The position numbers were made by a program, and so were the translations under genes. From contig NZ_JAYGHH010000011.1 of assembly GCF_034931045.1 (NCBI RefSeq), positions 41,863 to 105,862 of the forward strand: 64,000 bases of DNA. The letters run 5' to 3'. Each line of letters begins with the position of its first letter. Within the stretch, counting starts at the first letter, position 1. The notes under the pieces are model-generated. The model made no database searches, was not told the origin of the DNA, and saw nothing but the letters and a program-made list of their open reading frames with translations. This DNA comes from Nodularia sp034931045 (lineage in GTDB: Bacteria > Cyanobacteriota > Cyanobacteriia > Cyanobacteriales > Nostocaceae). This document shows, piece by piece, positions 34,714-42,541 of the stretch.

Positions 34714-35400
34714 ATGTTTGAGAAACAGCCAGAAGGTTTACAGCAACGGGTGAAACAGTTAGCGACTCAAGCTATAGAAGAAGAAAATCCGACAGCATGG
34801 TTTGATATTTTGTATAGTCAGTCTCAAGGTGATGTGACACAAATTCCTTGGGCTAAGTTAACTTGTCACCCTTATTTACAAGATTGGTTGAAAACTTTTA
34901 ACCCTGAAGGTGAGGGACATTCAGCGTTAGTGATTGGGTGCGGTTTGGGAGATGATGCAGAGGCTTTAGCCGCAAGGGGATTTCAAGTTACTGCTTTTGA
35001 TATTTCGCCTACGGCTATTGATTGGTGTCAGCAACGTTTTCCTGATTCTGCTGTAAACTATATAGTTGCAGATTTATTGGCGCTGCCTTCACAATGGCAT
35101 CAGGCTTTTGATTTAGTTGTAGAAATCAGGAATATCCAAGCTTTACCTTTAAGTCTCCGTTCTACTGTCATTACATCGGTGGCTTCTGTGGTTGCAGTCG
35201 CAGGAACTTTAGTGGTGATTAATCGGTTACGGGAGACAGAGATGGAACCTGATGGACCTCCCTGGCCTTTGTCTAATTCTGAATTAGCCCAGTTTACAGA
35301 GTTGGGTTTGCAAGAAGTCAGCCGTGTTCTATTTTATGAAAGTGAACGGGTTGATATTCTGCAAGTACGGCTGGAATATCAGAAAATCAGCACTAAATAA
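34714..35400 (+). CDS. Class I SAM-dependent methyltransferase, TPMT-like
   Basis: A 228-residue Rossmann-fold methyltransferase. Motif I is 'ALVIGCGLGDDAEALAARG' (about 71-89), motif II acidic residue in 'VTAFDISPTAIDWCQQRF', then 'ADLLALP' and 'FDLVVEI'. The opening layout with 'WFDILYSQSQGDVTQIPW' resembles thiopurine or thiol S-methyltransferases, which act on small sulfur or metalloid compounds. The substrate is not determined. Degenerate CACAGAGGCGC repeat material lies just upstream. Confidence 0.82.
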   Translation: MFEKQPEGLQQRVKQLATQAIEEENPTAWFDILYSQSQGDVTQIPWAKLTCHPYLQDWLKTFNPEGEGHSALVIGCGLGDDAEALAARGFQVTAFDISPTAIDWCQQRFPDSAVNYIVADLLALPSQWHQAFDLVVEIRNIQALPLSLRSTVITSVASVVAVAGTLVVINRLRETEMEPDGPPWPLSNSELAQFTELGLQEVSRVLFYESERVDILQVRLEYQKISTK

Positions 35401-35440
35401 TGGTGTTTGTTTTGTTAAGGACTTCTAAGATATAAACAAA

Positions 35441-35465
35441 CCACAGAGGCACAGAGGACACAGAG
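35441..35465. repeat. CACAGAGGCACAGAGGACACAGAG interspersed repeat (family D), intergenic copy
   Basis: CCACAGAGGCACAGAGGACA followed by CAGAG in the spacer upstream of the sterol desaturase/SDR gene. The same family is found inside two genes (22162-22187 and 43921-43946). A solo GCGTAAGTCCT end, like the MITE at 12252-12374, lies at about 35491-35503. Confidence 0.7.
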
Positions 35466-35580
35466 TTAAGAGGGTTTCAGAGAGTTTTTGCGTAAGTCCT
35501 ATTTATTTGTTATTCCCTTACTTCAGTTCTAATCTGTCACAATATGAAGAAAGATTAAGACAAGTGGTGTGCAGGAAAAT

Positions 35581-36795
35581 ATGACAATGTTGGGTCAAAT
35601 TAATGGGGTGTTGGTCAATACTGCTTTGCCGTTTGCTGGTTGGGGAATCTTTTCGCTGTTGCTGGCTGAGGTATTAAGAGACAGTTATCATGTTTTGTGT
35701 CACGAAGTGAAATGGTTGGCTAAATGGCACAATAAACATCATCAGGTATATCGTCGGGATTTATCTATAGTCTCTGTGCAAGCTTACCAAGATTCCCAGC
35801 TTTATCACGATATTGTGGAATCGGTTTTACTGGTTGCGGCTTTAAGCATCATTGCCTTAGTAGTTCACCAAATGGGGTTATGGCTGGGAGTGTTCTATGG
35901 CGGTACTTTTTTGTATGGTGCTTCTGTGCGATATTTCTCTGGTAAAATCGATACAGACTACAATCACTTACCCGGCCCTTTACAGATCATTCCCTCTGTT
36001 TGGTGGGTAAATCGAACTTACCATTGGCGACATCATTTTGATAATGTCGATGCTTACTATAGTGGTGTCTTTCCTCTAGTGGATAAAATACTGGGTACGG
36101 GATTATCTCTTAAAGGTAAAACGGTCGCTTTAACTGGTGCATCAGGTTCTCTTGGTCAAGCATTAACGGCTGAATTGCTCAAGCATAATGCTAAGGTGGT
36201 AGCCTTAACCACTAATCCAGAAAAATTAGCACCGCAGACTAATTTTAAGGTGCTTTCCTGGGAGTTAGGTAACGAAGCTGAACTCAGGAAAAGTTTTGAG
36301 AAAATCGATATTTTGATTATCAATCATGGTGTCAACGTTTACAATAGCCGCACACCAGAGGCGATCGCATCTTCCTATCAGGTGAATACTTTCTCGGCCT
36401 TGCGGTTGATGGATATATTTTTAACTACTGTTACAGGACCACAAGCTAAGGCGACTAAGGAAATTTGGGTGAATACTTCTGAGGCTGAGGTTTCCCCGGC
36501 TTTGAGTCCCCTGTATGAACTGAGTAAACGGACATTAGGAAATATTGTGACTTTGAAGCGTTTAGATGGTGATTGTGTAATTCGTAAGTTAATTTTGGGG
36601 CCTTTTAAGAGTCAACTCAATCCCTATGGTGTCATGTCAGCCCAGCAAGTAGCCCGTGGTATCCTATTTTTAGCCCGACGCGATTACCGAAATATTATTG
36701 TCACTATCAATCCTCTCACATACTTGTTTTTTCCTGTGAAGGAAGCTAGTACATGGTTGTATTATCGAATTTTCAGCAAAGCTGCTCAAGAGTAG
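35581..36795 (+). CDS. Bifunctional sterol desaturase-like / short-chain dehydrogenase fusion
   Basis: About 404 residues. The N-terminal membrane part (about 1-165) carries the eight-histidine diiron pattern of fatty acid hydroxylases and sterol desaturases: 'HVLCH', 'HNKHH' and 'YHWRHHFDN'. The C-terminal part (about 175-385) is an SDR Rossmann fold with 'TGASGSLGQALTAEL' and 'YELSKR' (Tyr and Lys catalytic pair). A hydroxylase joined to a dehydrogenase could carry out two steps on one lipid or carotenoid-like substrate, but the substrate is unknown. The start is uncertain: GTG 35569, ATG 35581 and ATG 35587 are in frame, with AGGA at about 35573. Confidence 0.85.
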   Translation: MTMLGQINGVLVNTALPFAGWGIFSLLLAEVLRDSYHVLCHEVKWLAKWHNKHHQVYRRDLSIVSVQAYQDSQLYHDIVESVLLVAALSIIALVVHQMGLWLGVFYGGTFLYGASVRYFSGKIDTDYNHLPGPLQIIPSVWWVNRTYHWRHHFDNVDAYYSGVFPLVDKILGTGLSLKGKTVALTGASGSLGQALTAELLKHNAKVVALTTNPEKLAPQTNFKVLSWELGNEAELRKSFEKIDILIINHGVNVYNSRTPEAIASSYQVNTFSALRLMDIFLTTVTGPQAKATKEIWVNTSEAEVSPALSPLYELSKRTLGNIVTLKRLDGDCVIRKLILGPFKSQLNPYGVMSAQQVARGILFLARRDYRNIIVTINPLTYLFFPVKEASTWLYYRIFSKAAQE

Positions 36796-36866
36796 TAATT
36801 CAGTTGGCTGTGTAAAATCTACATGGGAACTAGACGACACAGAATTTAACCAAACAAATTCTTGGA

Positions 36867-36927
36867 GTAGGGGTGGGTTTAGAGATATGATTGATGATTA
36901 ACCAAGATATTGGTAAACCCGCCCTAA
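36867..36927. repeat. Interspersed hairpin repeat, family C, copy 2
   Basis: GTAGGGGTGGGTTT on the left and AAACCCGCCCTAA on the right, imperfect inverted repeat with a roughly 33-base loop. It lies between convergent genes. Confidence 0.6.
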
Positions 36928-37029
36928 TCGTTTAACCAATTTTATGTGAGACTGCACATAATCCTGAAATTTCTGGATTAATCCATCTTTATCTGTGTTA
37001 ATCTGCGTCCATTTGCGTTCAATTTAGGA

Positions 37030-38652
37030 TTACCAAGTAATGCGATCGCGCCATTGTTGTGTCATTCTGGTACTAATTCCTGATACTCTGGTTATATCTT
37101 GGAGAGATGTGAATTTTTGCTGCTGACGAGCTGTGATAATTCTTTGTGCTAGTTTTTTACCTACTCCCGGAAGTGTTACTAATTCCGCTAAAGTCGCCGT
37201 ATTGACATTTATGGGTTTAATTTCTAGATTATCAGTTGATTTGGGGCTGATTATTTGAGCGCATTGTTTTTTTTCTGTGGCAATTCTTTTCTGAACTGAT
37301 GGCGGTACACCAAGTTTAGCATCACCATAAAGACGGTCAAATTCACGCACGTAATGGGCTGCAATCGTTGGATTTTCCACTATTAACAGTGTTTCATCAT
37401 TACCATGATTGGCAACTTTTGACCAGTTGTGAGAACCTGTAATCACTGTTTCTTGGTCAATGACGGCAAATTTATGATGCAATAAATCACCTCTAGCTAA
37501 GATAGGTATTCCCACAGTAGTTAAAGGTTTTTGCCAAGGATTATTATCTATTTCATATTTACAATCATTACTCAGCGTTACTCCCATCATATCTAAACCT
37601 TCGCTATAGTAACGATAGGCAAATTGGGAATCAATCAAAGCCCGAATAGAAACATTTTTTTGATGCCGAGTTTTGAGAATATTAGCTAGACTCTGTTCAG
37701 AAAAAACAAATAATGCCATATCAATAGATTTAGTGGCAGAATCTAAAGTTTTTCCGATTAAACCATTACTAGATTTATACCAAGGTTGAGTGGGGGAAGT
37801 CGGTGAAAAATGGACGGTGATTTTGGTTTCACCTAATGTTATAGTTTGAGGCGATCGCATTGGTTTTTGCAAGCCGAATCTACTATCTGGTTGACCTCCG
37901 GGACCATCACCCCACATAATATTAAATTCTTCAGTAAATAAAATAGCTAATTTTGGGCTATCAATTTGTAAAAAATTATTAGCATTTCCTAAACTGCTAA
38001 AATTTGTATAATCACCATGTACATCACTTAAAGTAAAATTAGCTGAAGTTGTAATTACCCAACGATTATCAACAATAACAAATTTGTGATGCATTAAATT
38101 ACTACCGGCTGAACCATCAGCACGATCATCTATCCAAGGTATTTTGGCATTTTCTAAAATTATTAATGCATCTCGTTGATTGATTTCTTCGGGACTCAGT
38201 TGATGATCTTGGTTTAAATCAACAAAATTAAAAAATTCTTGATAACGGGCTTGTTCTCTAGGTGTAAACTTTTGGATTTCCGCAGGTGTTAAACTACTCC
38301 AAGGATGACTATAATTATTTTCTAAAATAACCCTCACTTTCACACCTGCTTTTTGTCTCTCTACTAGTGCTTGGGCAATTTTAGGTAAACGCAATTCTTG
38401 AATAGCGACATCTACTGTGGCTTTAGCTTGAGAAATAGTATCAATAATTTGTTGTTCTAAATTATCTCCCAGGCGAGTTTGTTGGCGGTAAGGTTCTTTG
38501 TATTCTGAAGCCTGGGAATGGTTAAAGTAAACTTGAACTAATGGATCTTGTGGTAAGGCTGCTAAAAGCTGATTTTGAGGTTGGGCTTTTTGACAAGCAA
38601 CTATGGCTAAAACCAGAAAAAAGATCAAAAAATATTTTCTTGGTGGAAACAT
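37030..38652 (-). CDS. Phospholipase D-type lipoprotein with EF-hand and helix-hairpin-helix
   Basis: 540 residues. A lipoprotein signal peptide ends at 'LAIVAC' (Cys20). Two HKD motifs form one PLD active site: HHKFVIVD (188-195) and HHKFAVID (392-399). An EF-hand-like loop 'DLNQDHQLSPEE' (145-156) interrupts the first lobe and may bind Ca2+. The C-terminus (about 481-540) is a ComEA-like double helix-hairpin-helix ('INVNTATLAELVTLPGVGKKLAQRI') that binds DNA backbone. Together this suggests a surface-anchored DNA-handling nuclease rather than a phospholipase, but that is inference. It is divergent from the cysteine desulfurase gene. Confidence 0.88.
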   Translation of the reverse strand: MFPPRKYFLIFFLVLAIVACQKAQPQNQLLAALPQDPLVQVYFNHSQASEYKEPYRQQTRLGDNLEQQIIDTISQAKATVDVAIQELRLPKIAQALVERQKAGVKVRVILENNYSHPWSSLTPAEIQKFTPREQARYQEFFNFVDLNQDHQLSPEEINQRDALIILENAKIPWIDDRADGSAGSNLMHHKFVIVDNRWVITTSANFTLSDVHGDYTNFSSLGNANNFLQIDSPKLAILFTEEFNIMWGDGPGGQPDSRFGLQKPMRSPQTITLGETKITVHFSPTSPTQPWYKSSNGLIGKTLDSATKSIDMALFVFSEQSLANILKTRHQKNVSIRALIDSQFAYRYYSEGLDMMGVTLSNDCKYEIDNNPWQKPLTTVGIPILARGDLLHHKFAVIDQETVITGSHNWSKVANHGNDETLLIVENPTIAAHYVREFDRLYGDAKLGVPPSVQKRIATEKKQCAQIISPKSTDNLEIKPINVNTATLAELVTLPGVGKKLAQRIITARQQQKFTSLQDITRVSGISTRMTQQWRDRITW

Positions 38653-38781
38653 CTGTACGGTAATTTGTTAAAAGTGAATTGGGGACGAACACATTTATAT
38701 TTCCCAAACTATATCCGCAGATAATCAGATCCACCTATTGATGCAGAAATATTCAGCTTTTTTTACACAATTATTGATAAT

Positions 38782-39930
38782 ATGCAAATATATTTAGATT
38801 ACAGTGCCACTACTCCCACTCGCCCAGAAGCGATCGCAGCTATGCAGACAGCCCTAAGTCAAGAATGGGGCAATCCTTCCAGTTTACATGAGTGGGGACA
38901 ACGAGCCGCCACAATGATAGAACAAGCCAGAATCCAAGTTGCGAGTTTAATTAATGCGGCTAATCCAGAATCTATAGTTTTTACAGCTAGTGGTACAGAA
39001 GCCAATAATTTAGCCATTATGGGCATTGCCAGATTATATAATGTGCCGCAACACATAATTATTTCCCAGGTGGAACATTCGGCTATTTCTGAACCAGCGA
39101 GGTTATTGGAAATGTGGGGTTGGGAAGTAACGCGTTTGGGTGTGGATAGCAAAGGTAGAGTTAACCCCCAGGATTTAACAGCAGCGTTGCAAAATAACAC
39201 TGTTTTAGTTTCGGTGATTTATGGACAAAGTGAAATCGGCACAGTGCAACCAATTACTGAATTGGGAAATATTGCTCAAAAAAATGGGGTTTTATTTCAC
39301 ACAGATGCAGTCCAAGCTGCGGGACGTGTACCCCTAGATGTGCAGAAATTACCAATAGATTTACTCAGTCTTTCTAGTCATAAAATATATGGACCCCAAG
39401 GGGCTGGGGCGCTGTATGTGCGACCGAATATAGAATTAGTACCTTTGCTGGGTGGTGGTGGTCAAGAAATGGGATTGCGTTCGGGGACTCAAGCTGTACC
39501 TGCGATCGCTGGTTTTGGAATTGCAGCCGAATTAGCCACAGTAGAATTATCGAGTGAGATCCCCCGTTTAATCAAGTTGCGCGATCGCCTATTTTCTCAC
39601 TTAGCAGATATTCCGGGTTTAATTCCCACAGGCGATTTTAATCATCGCTTACCGCATCATGTCAGTTTTTGTCTAGAACACGCCGATGGTAAAAAACTCA
39701 GTGGTAAAGCCTTAGTCCGACAAATGAATTTAGCTGGTATTGGTATCAGTGCCGGTTCTGCCTGTCACAGTGGTAAACTTAGCCCTAGTCCTATACTCTT
39801 AGCAATGGGTTATCCAGAATCAGCCGCTTTGGGAGGGGTGCGTTTGACTTTGGGGCGTGATACTACGGAGGCTGATGTTGATTGGGTGGCGATGGTTTTC
39901 AAGCAAGTTTTGCAAAGACTGCCACTTTAA
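38782..39930 (+). CDS. Cysteine desulfurase (NifS/IscS-type)
   Basis: A 382-residue fold-type I PLP enzyme that takes sulfur from cysteine for iron-sulfur clusters or thio-cofactors. Seen: 'YLDYSATTPTRPEA' at the start, 'GTEANNLAIMG', PLP Lys201 in 'SLSSHKIYGPQG', and the persulfide Cys328 in 'ISAGSACHSGKLSPSP'. The short active-site loop with C-H-S-G is of the NifS/IscS class. No nifU, iscU or nif gene is adjacent, so I give no symbol. The following small gene starts 12 bases after the stop and may be co-transcribed. Confidence 0.92.
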   Translation: MQIYLDYSATTPTRPEAIAAMQTALSQEWGNPSSLHEWGQRAATMIEQARIQVASLINAANPESIVFTASGTEANNLAIMGIARLYNVPQHIIISQVEHSAISEPARLLEMWGWEVTRLGVDSKGRVNPQDLTAALQNNTVLVSVIYGQSEIGTVQPITELGNIAQKNGVLFHTDAVQAAGRVPLDVQKLPIDLLSLSSHKIYGPQGAGALYVRPNIELVPLLGGGGQEMGLRSGTQAVPAIAGFGIAAELATVELSSEIPRLIKLRDRLFSHLADIPGLIPTGDFNHRLPHHVSFCLEHADGKKLSGKALVRQMNLAGIGISAGSACHSGKLSPSPILLAMGYPESAALGGVRLTLGRDTTEADVDWVAMVFKQVLQRLPL

Positions 39931-39941
39931 GGGTTAAAAAT

Positions 39942-40259
39942 ATGAATTTTCCTAATCAACTCCAACAAAAGATTGAAGAATGGGCAAGTATTCAGGGAGT
40001 TTCGACTGAAGAATTTGTCTTGGAAGCGATCGCTGAAAAAATTAATGCTTTAAGTCAACAAACAATTGCACAAAACTCTGAAGCGACAAATCAAGCAAGA
40101 ATTTATCGAAAAAATGGGATTTTGGTTATAGATGTAGAATTACCAGAAAGTTTCAATTTTAATAACTTCACAGATGAGTTGAGAGAAGAAAGCATTCGAC
40201 ATGAGAATAACTTCACTCATTTGGGAAATGCTCTTTCTAATTTTATATACCTTCCTTAG
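39942..40259 (+). CDS. Small protein with ribbon-helix-helix-like N-terminus
   Basis: 105 residues from ATG 39942, with AAGGG ahead; the frame is open 60 bases further into the desulfurase gene. The first 40 residues ('LQQKIEEWASIQGVSTEEFVLEAIAEKI') resemble a ribbon-helix-helix of the CopG/Arc kind, as in antitoxins. The C-terminal half ('GILVIDVELPESFNFN', 'DELREESIRHENN') resembles small cyanobacterial proteins of unknown role. No toxin gene follows. It may simply ride with the desulfurase gene 12 bases upstream. Confidence 0.6.
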   Translation: MNFPNQLQQKIEEWASIQGVSTEEFVLEAIAEKINALSQQTIAQNSEATNQARIYRKNGILVIDVELPESFNFNNFTDELREESIRHENNFTHLGNALSNFIYLP

Positions 40260-40430
40260 TAAGTGTGAACACCCCAAAACAATCTCTAGTAAATCCATAA
40301 TAGGTTATTACAATAATAATTATGATTGCAAACAAAAATAAGTATTATATTTTACTCATTTTTACCAGTGTAACAGTTGTGTTTTTAACAGTAGCAATGT
40401 AAAATTTTGGTCATTACTAGAAAAAAAATT

Positions 40431-41687
40431 ATGTTTAAACAAGTTACACTTAAAAACTTTAAAACGCATAAACTGACTACTGTAGAGCTTCATCCAGTAA
40501 CCTTGCTGATAGGTAATAATAATTCAGGTAAATCTAATCTTTTAACAGGAATACAACACTTTTGTAGGCTTGTAAGAAGAGGCCGTCCTGGAAATATTAA
40601 TAAAACAGTTAATGTTCATAGAGACTTATATCCTCACCGTTATAGGCTCGCTGCTGATCATGAACCAATGGGATTTATAATAACTTGGAATAACTTAAAG
40701 GGAAGTATTATCTATGAAATGGAATTATATGAAAATAGGCATTTTCCAGAATCTGCCAGCTGCAAAGAAAAAATAACAATAAGGCTAGATAGTGCAGATG
40801 AAAAGATAATTACCAGTGGATATGAACAGCTAACTAACTTAATGGCTTTAAGGCAAGATATTGAAGATAATGCATCTTTGCAAACAGCAGAAAAACAATT
40901 GTGTAAAGATTTTTTTGGGGATTTTGCCAATACATATAGTTATCACTTTCAACCTGCTTTTCTCAAAGGTTTAGTTAAAGATGAGCAGATTGGGAATCTT
41001 GATGATACTCCTCATGAAATAGGAAAGAGTGATTATATTAAAATTCCTGCTGAATTAGGTAGTACAGGGCTGGGATTGCAAGCAGTTATTAAATATATTA
41101 AAGAAAAAGAGGAACGGACATTTACAAGATTTACAGCTTTAATGAGGAGATTTGAAAATAATTTTCAAGGTGTTCGCTATAATGAAAAAATTTCTAAACT
41201 GGTTTGGGAGTTTGATTTTGGCAGAAAAACAACTGTAGAGGAGTTCACTCCAGATTCCGTTTCGGATGGATTTATGAAAGCGGCGGCTATTAGTCTTCTA
41301 GCTTCTCTTTATAGACCACCAAGTTTGATACTTTTAGAAGAAATTGAAAATGGTGTAAATCCTGGGAATATTCAAGAACTAATGCATTGGATTTGGCAAA
41401 TGACATCTCCAACTTCAGAAGGATATACATCTCAATTTATTATTACTTCTCATAGTCCCTCTGTCTTACGTGAATTTCATAATTACTTAGATCATGTTTA
41501 TACAGTTCGCCTAGAAAAACGTCATAGAACAAGTGATGTCAGAAATCTAAATACATCTCTGGAAACACTTGTAGGTATAGGTACTGTAGAAGGTGAGATA
41601 ATAGATGATGAAACTACAGGGAAACGGATAGTACAAATACCAAAGTATCAATTAGCAGAACTTTGGTACTCCGGGACAATTGGGTAA
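40431..41687 (+). CDS. OLD-like AAA/ABC-type ATPase (AAA_15/AAA_21)
   Basis: A 418-residue SMC/OLD-style ATPase. It begins 'FKQVTLKNFKTHK' as is usual for this class, with Walker A GNNNSGKS at 28-35, an ABC-signature-like 'SDGFMKAAAI' near 280, Walker B 'LILLEEIENGVNP' near 300 and H-loop 'FIITSHSPSVL' near 336. ATG 40431 is chosen; a TTG at 40407 would add eight residues. It is followed after 14 bases by a Toprim-like protein. OLD-type ATPases paired with Toprim or DUF4276 proteins occur in anti-phage systems (OLD/Gabija, PARIS, AbiL), but DNA repair is also possible. Confidence 0.85.
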   Translation: MFKQVTLKNFKTHKLTTVELHPVTLLIGNNNSGKSNLLTGIQHFCRLVRRGRPGNINKTVNVHRDLYPHRYRLAADHEPMGFIITWNNLKGSIIYEMELYENRHFPESASCKEKITIRLDSADEKIITSGYEQLTNLMALRQDIEDNASLQTAEKQLCKDFFGDFANTYSYHFQPAFLKGLVKDEQIGNLDDTPHEIGKSDYIKIPAELGSTGLGLQAVIKYIKEKEERTFTRFTALMRRFENNFQGVRYNEKISKLVWEFDFGRKTTVEEFTPDSVSDGFMKAAAISLLASLYRPPSLILLEEIENGVNPGNIQELMHWIWQMTSPTSEGYTSQFIITSHSPSVLREFHNYLDHVYTVRLEKRHRTSDVRNLNTSLETLVGIGTVEGEIIDDETTGKRIVQIPKYQLAELWYSGTIG

Positions 41688-41701
41688 TTAGGTAAAATGT
41701 A

Positions 41702-42424
41702 ATGGTAGAGAGAAATATAGGGATTGTTGGAGATGGAGCTACTGATAGGTCAATTTTTAGAAAAGTTTCTGAATGTATTCTATCTAATGGTTATGAAAAT
41801 AATGTGACTCTTAACTATTGTGAATTAAAAAGGCAAACACTGCATGATCCAGTAGAAAAATATTGTAGAGAAGTTATAAAATTAAATAGTGGTTGCTATC
41901 TAACAGGTGAACAAGCTGCCGAATTTAGAAGAGCAGTTACCAATACTCTTTATGGTGCTTTTGCAGAATTTGAAAAAGAAGTTACGGAAATTAGTAACCG
42001 GGATATCATACTACTCACTGCTGATAGTGAACATACGCTTACTACACCTGATGACTACTTTAAGGATTGGAGATTCAGTATATCTAAAATATTAGTAGGA
42101 GGAATAGAGACATTTTATGGAGCGAAGGCACGAGAAGGTTATACCCACGAATACTTACCTGTGGTAATTCCGCTTGTGACATTTCCTTCAACAGAGATAT
42201 TTATCGCTGCTGCAAAAGACTTAATTGGCAAAAAACCAGGGAAGAAACCAGGAGAATTAAAACAATTACTTTACGGTACTACGAATCTTCAAACTCTTCG
42301 AGAAGAAGACCTTCAAAGCAAAGCATTAGATTTTATAACAATGGAAAGTATAGGCAGAATTTTTTACCATGTTCCTGAATCTCGTACTTTTATTCAAACT
42401 TTATCTCTTGGGAAGTATTCGTGA
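41702..42424 (+). CDS. Toprim/DUF4276-like partner of the OLD-like ATPase
   Basis: 240 residues, starting 14 bases after the ATPase gene. The start 'NIGIVGDGATDRSIFRKV' is the (E/D)GxTD strand-helix typical of DUF4276/RloB/Toprim-like proteins, and 'DIILLTADSEH' near 101-111 supplies the second acidic cluster. A late 'FPSTEIFIAAA' fits the family. Such proteins may cut or sense nucleic acid when paired with an ATPase. The family assignment rests on motif resemblance alone and is weaker than that of the ATPase. Codon use is AT-rich like the ATPase and unlike the more GC-rich helicase downstream, suggesting separate origins. Confidence 0.6.
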   Translation: MVERNIGIVGDGATDRSIFRKVSECILSNGYENNVTLNYCELKRQTLHDPVEKYCREVIKLNSGCYLTGEQAAEFRRAVTNTLYGAFAEFEKEVTEISNRDIILLTADSEHTLTTPDDYFKDWRFSISKILVGGIETFYGAKAREGYTHEYLPVVIPLVTFPSTEIFIAAAKDLIGKKPGKKPGELKQLLYGTTNLQTLREEDLQSKALDFITMESIGRIFYHVPESRTFIQTLSLGKYS

Positions 42425-42541
42425 AAAGTTATTATAAATTTACTGGTTAATAAACCTGAATAAATCACCGAAAATCCTATATTATATATATCCAAATATT
42501 TGACAATTTATTTTCTGAATATATCTCTGGAAAATCCCTAA

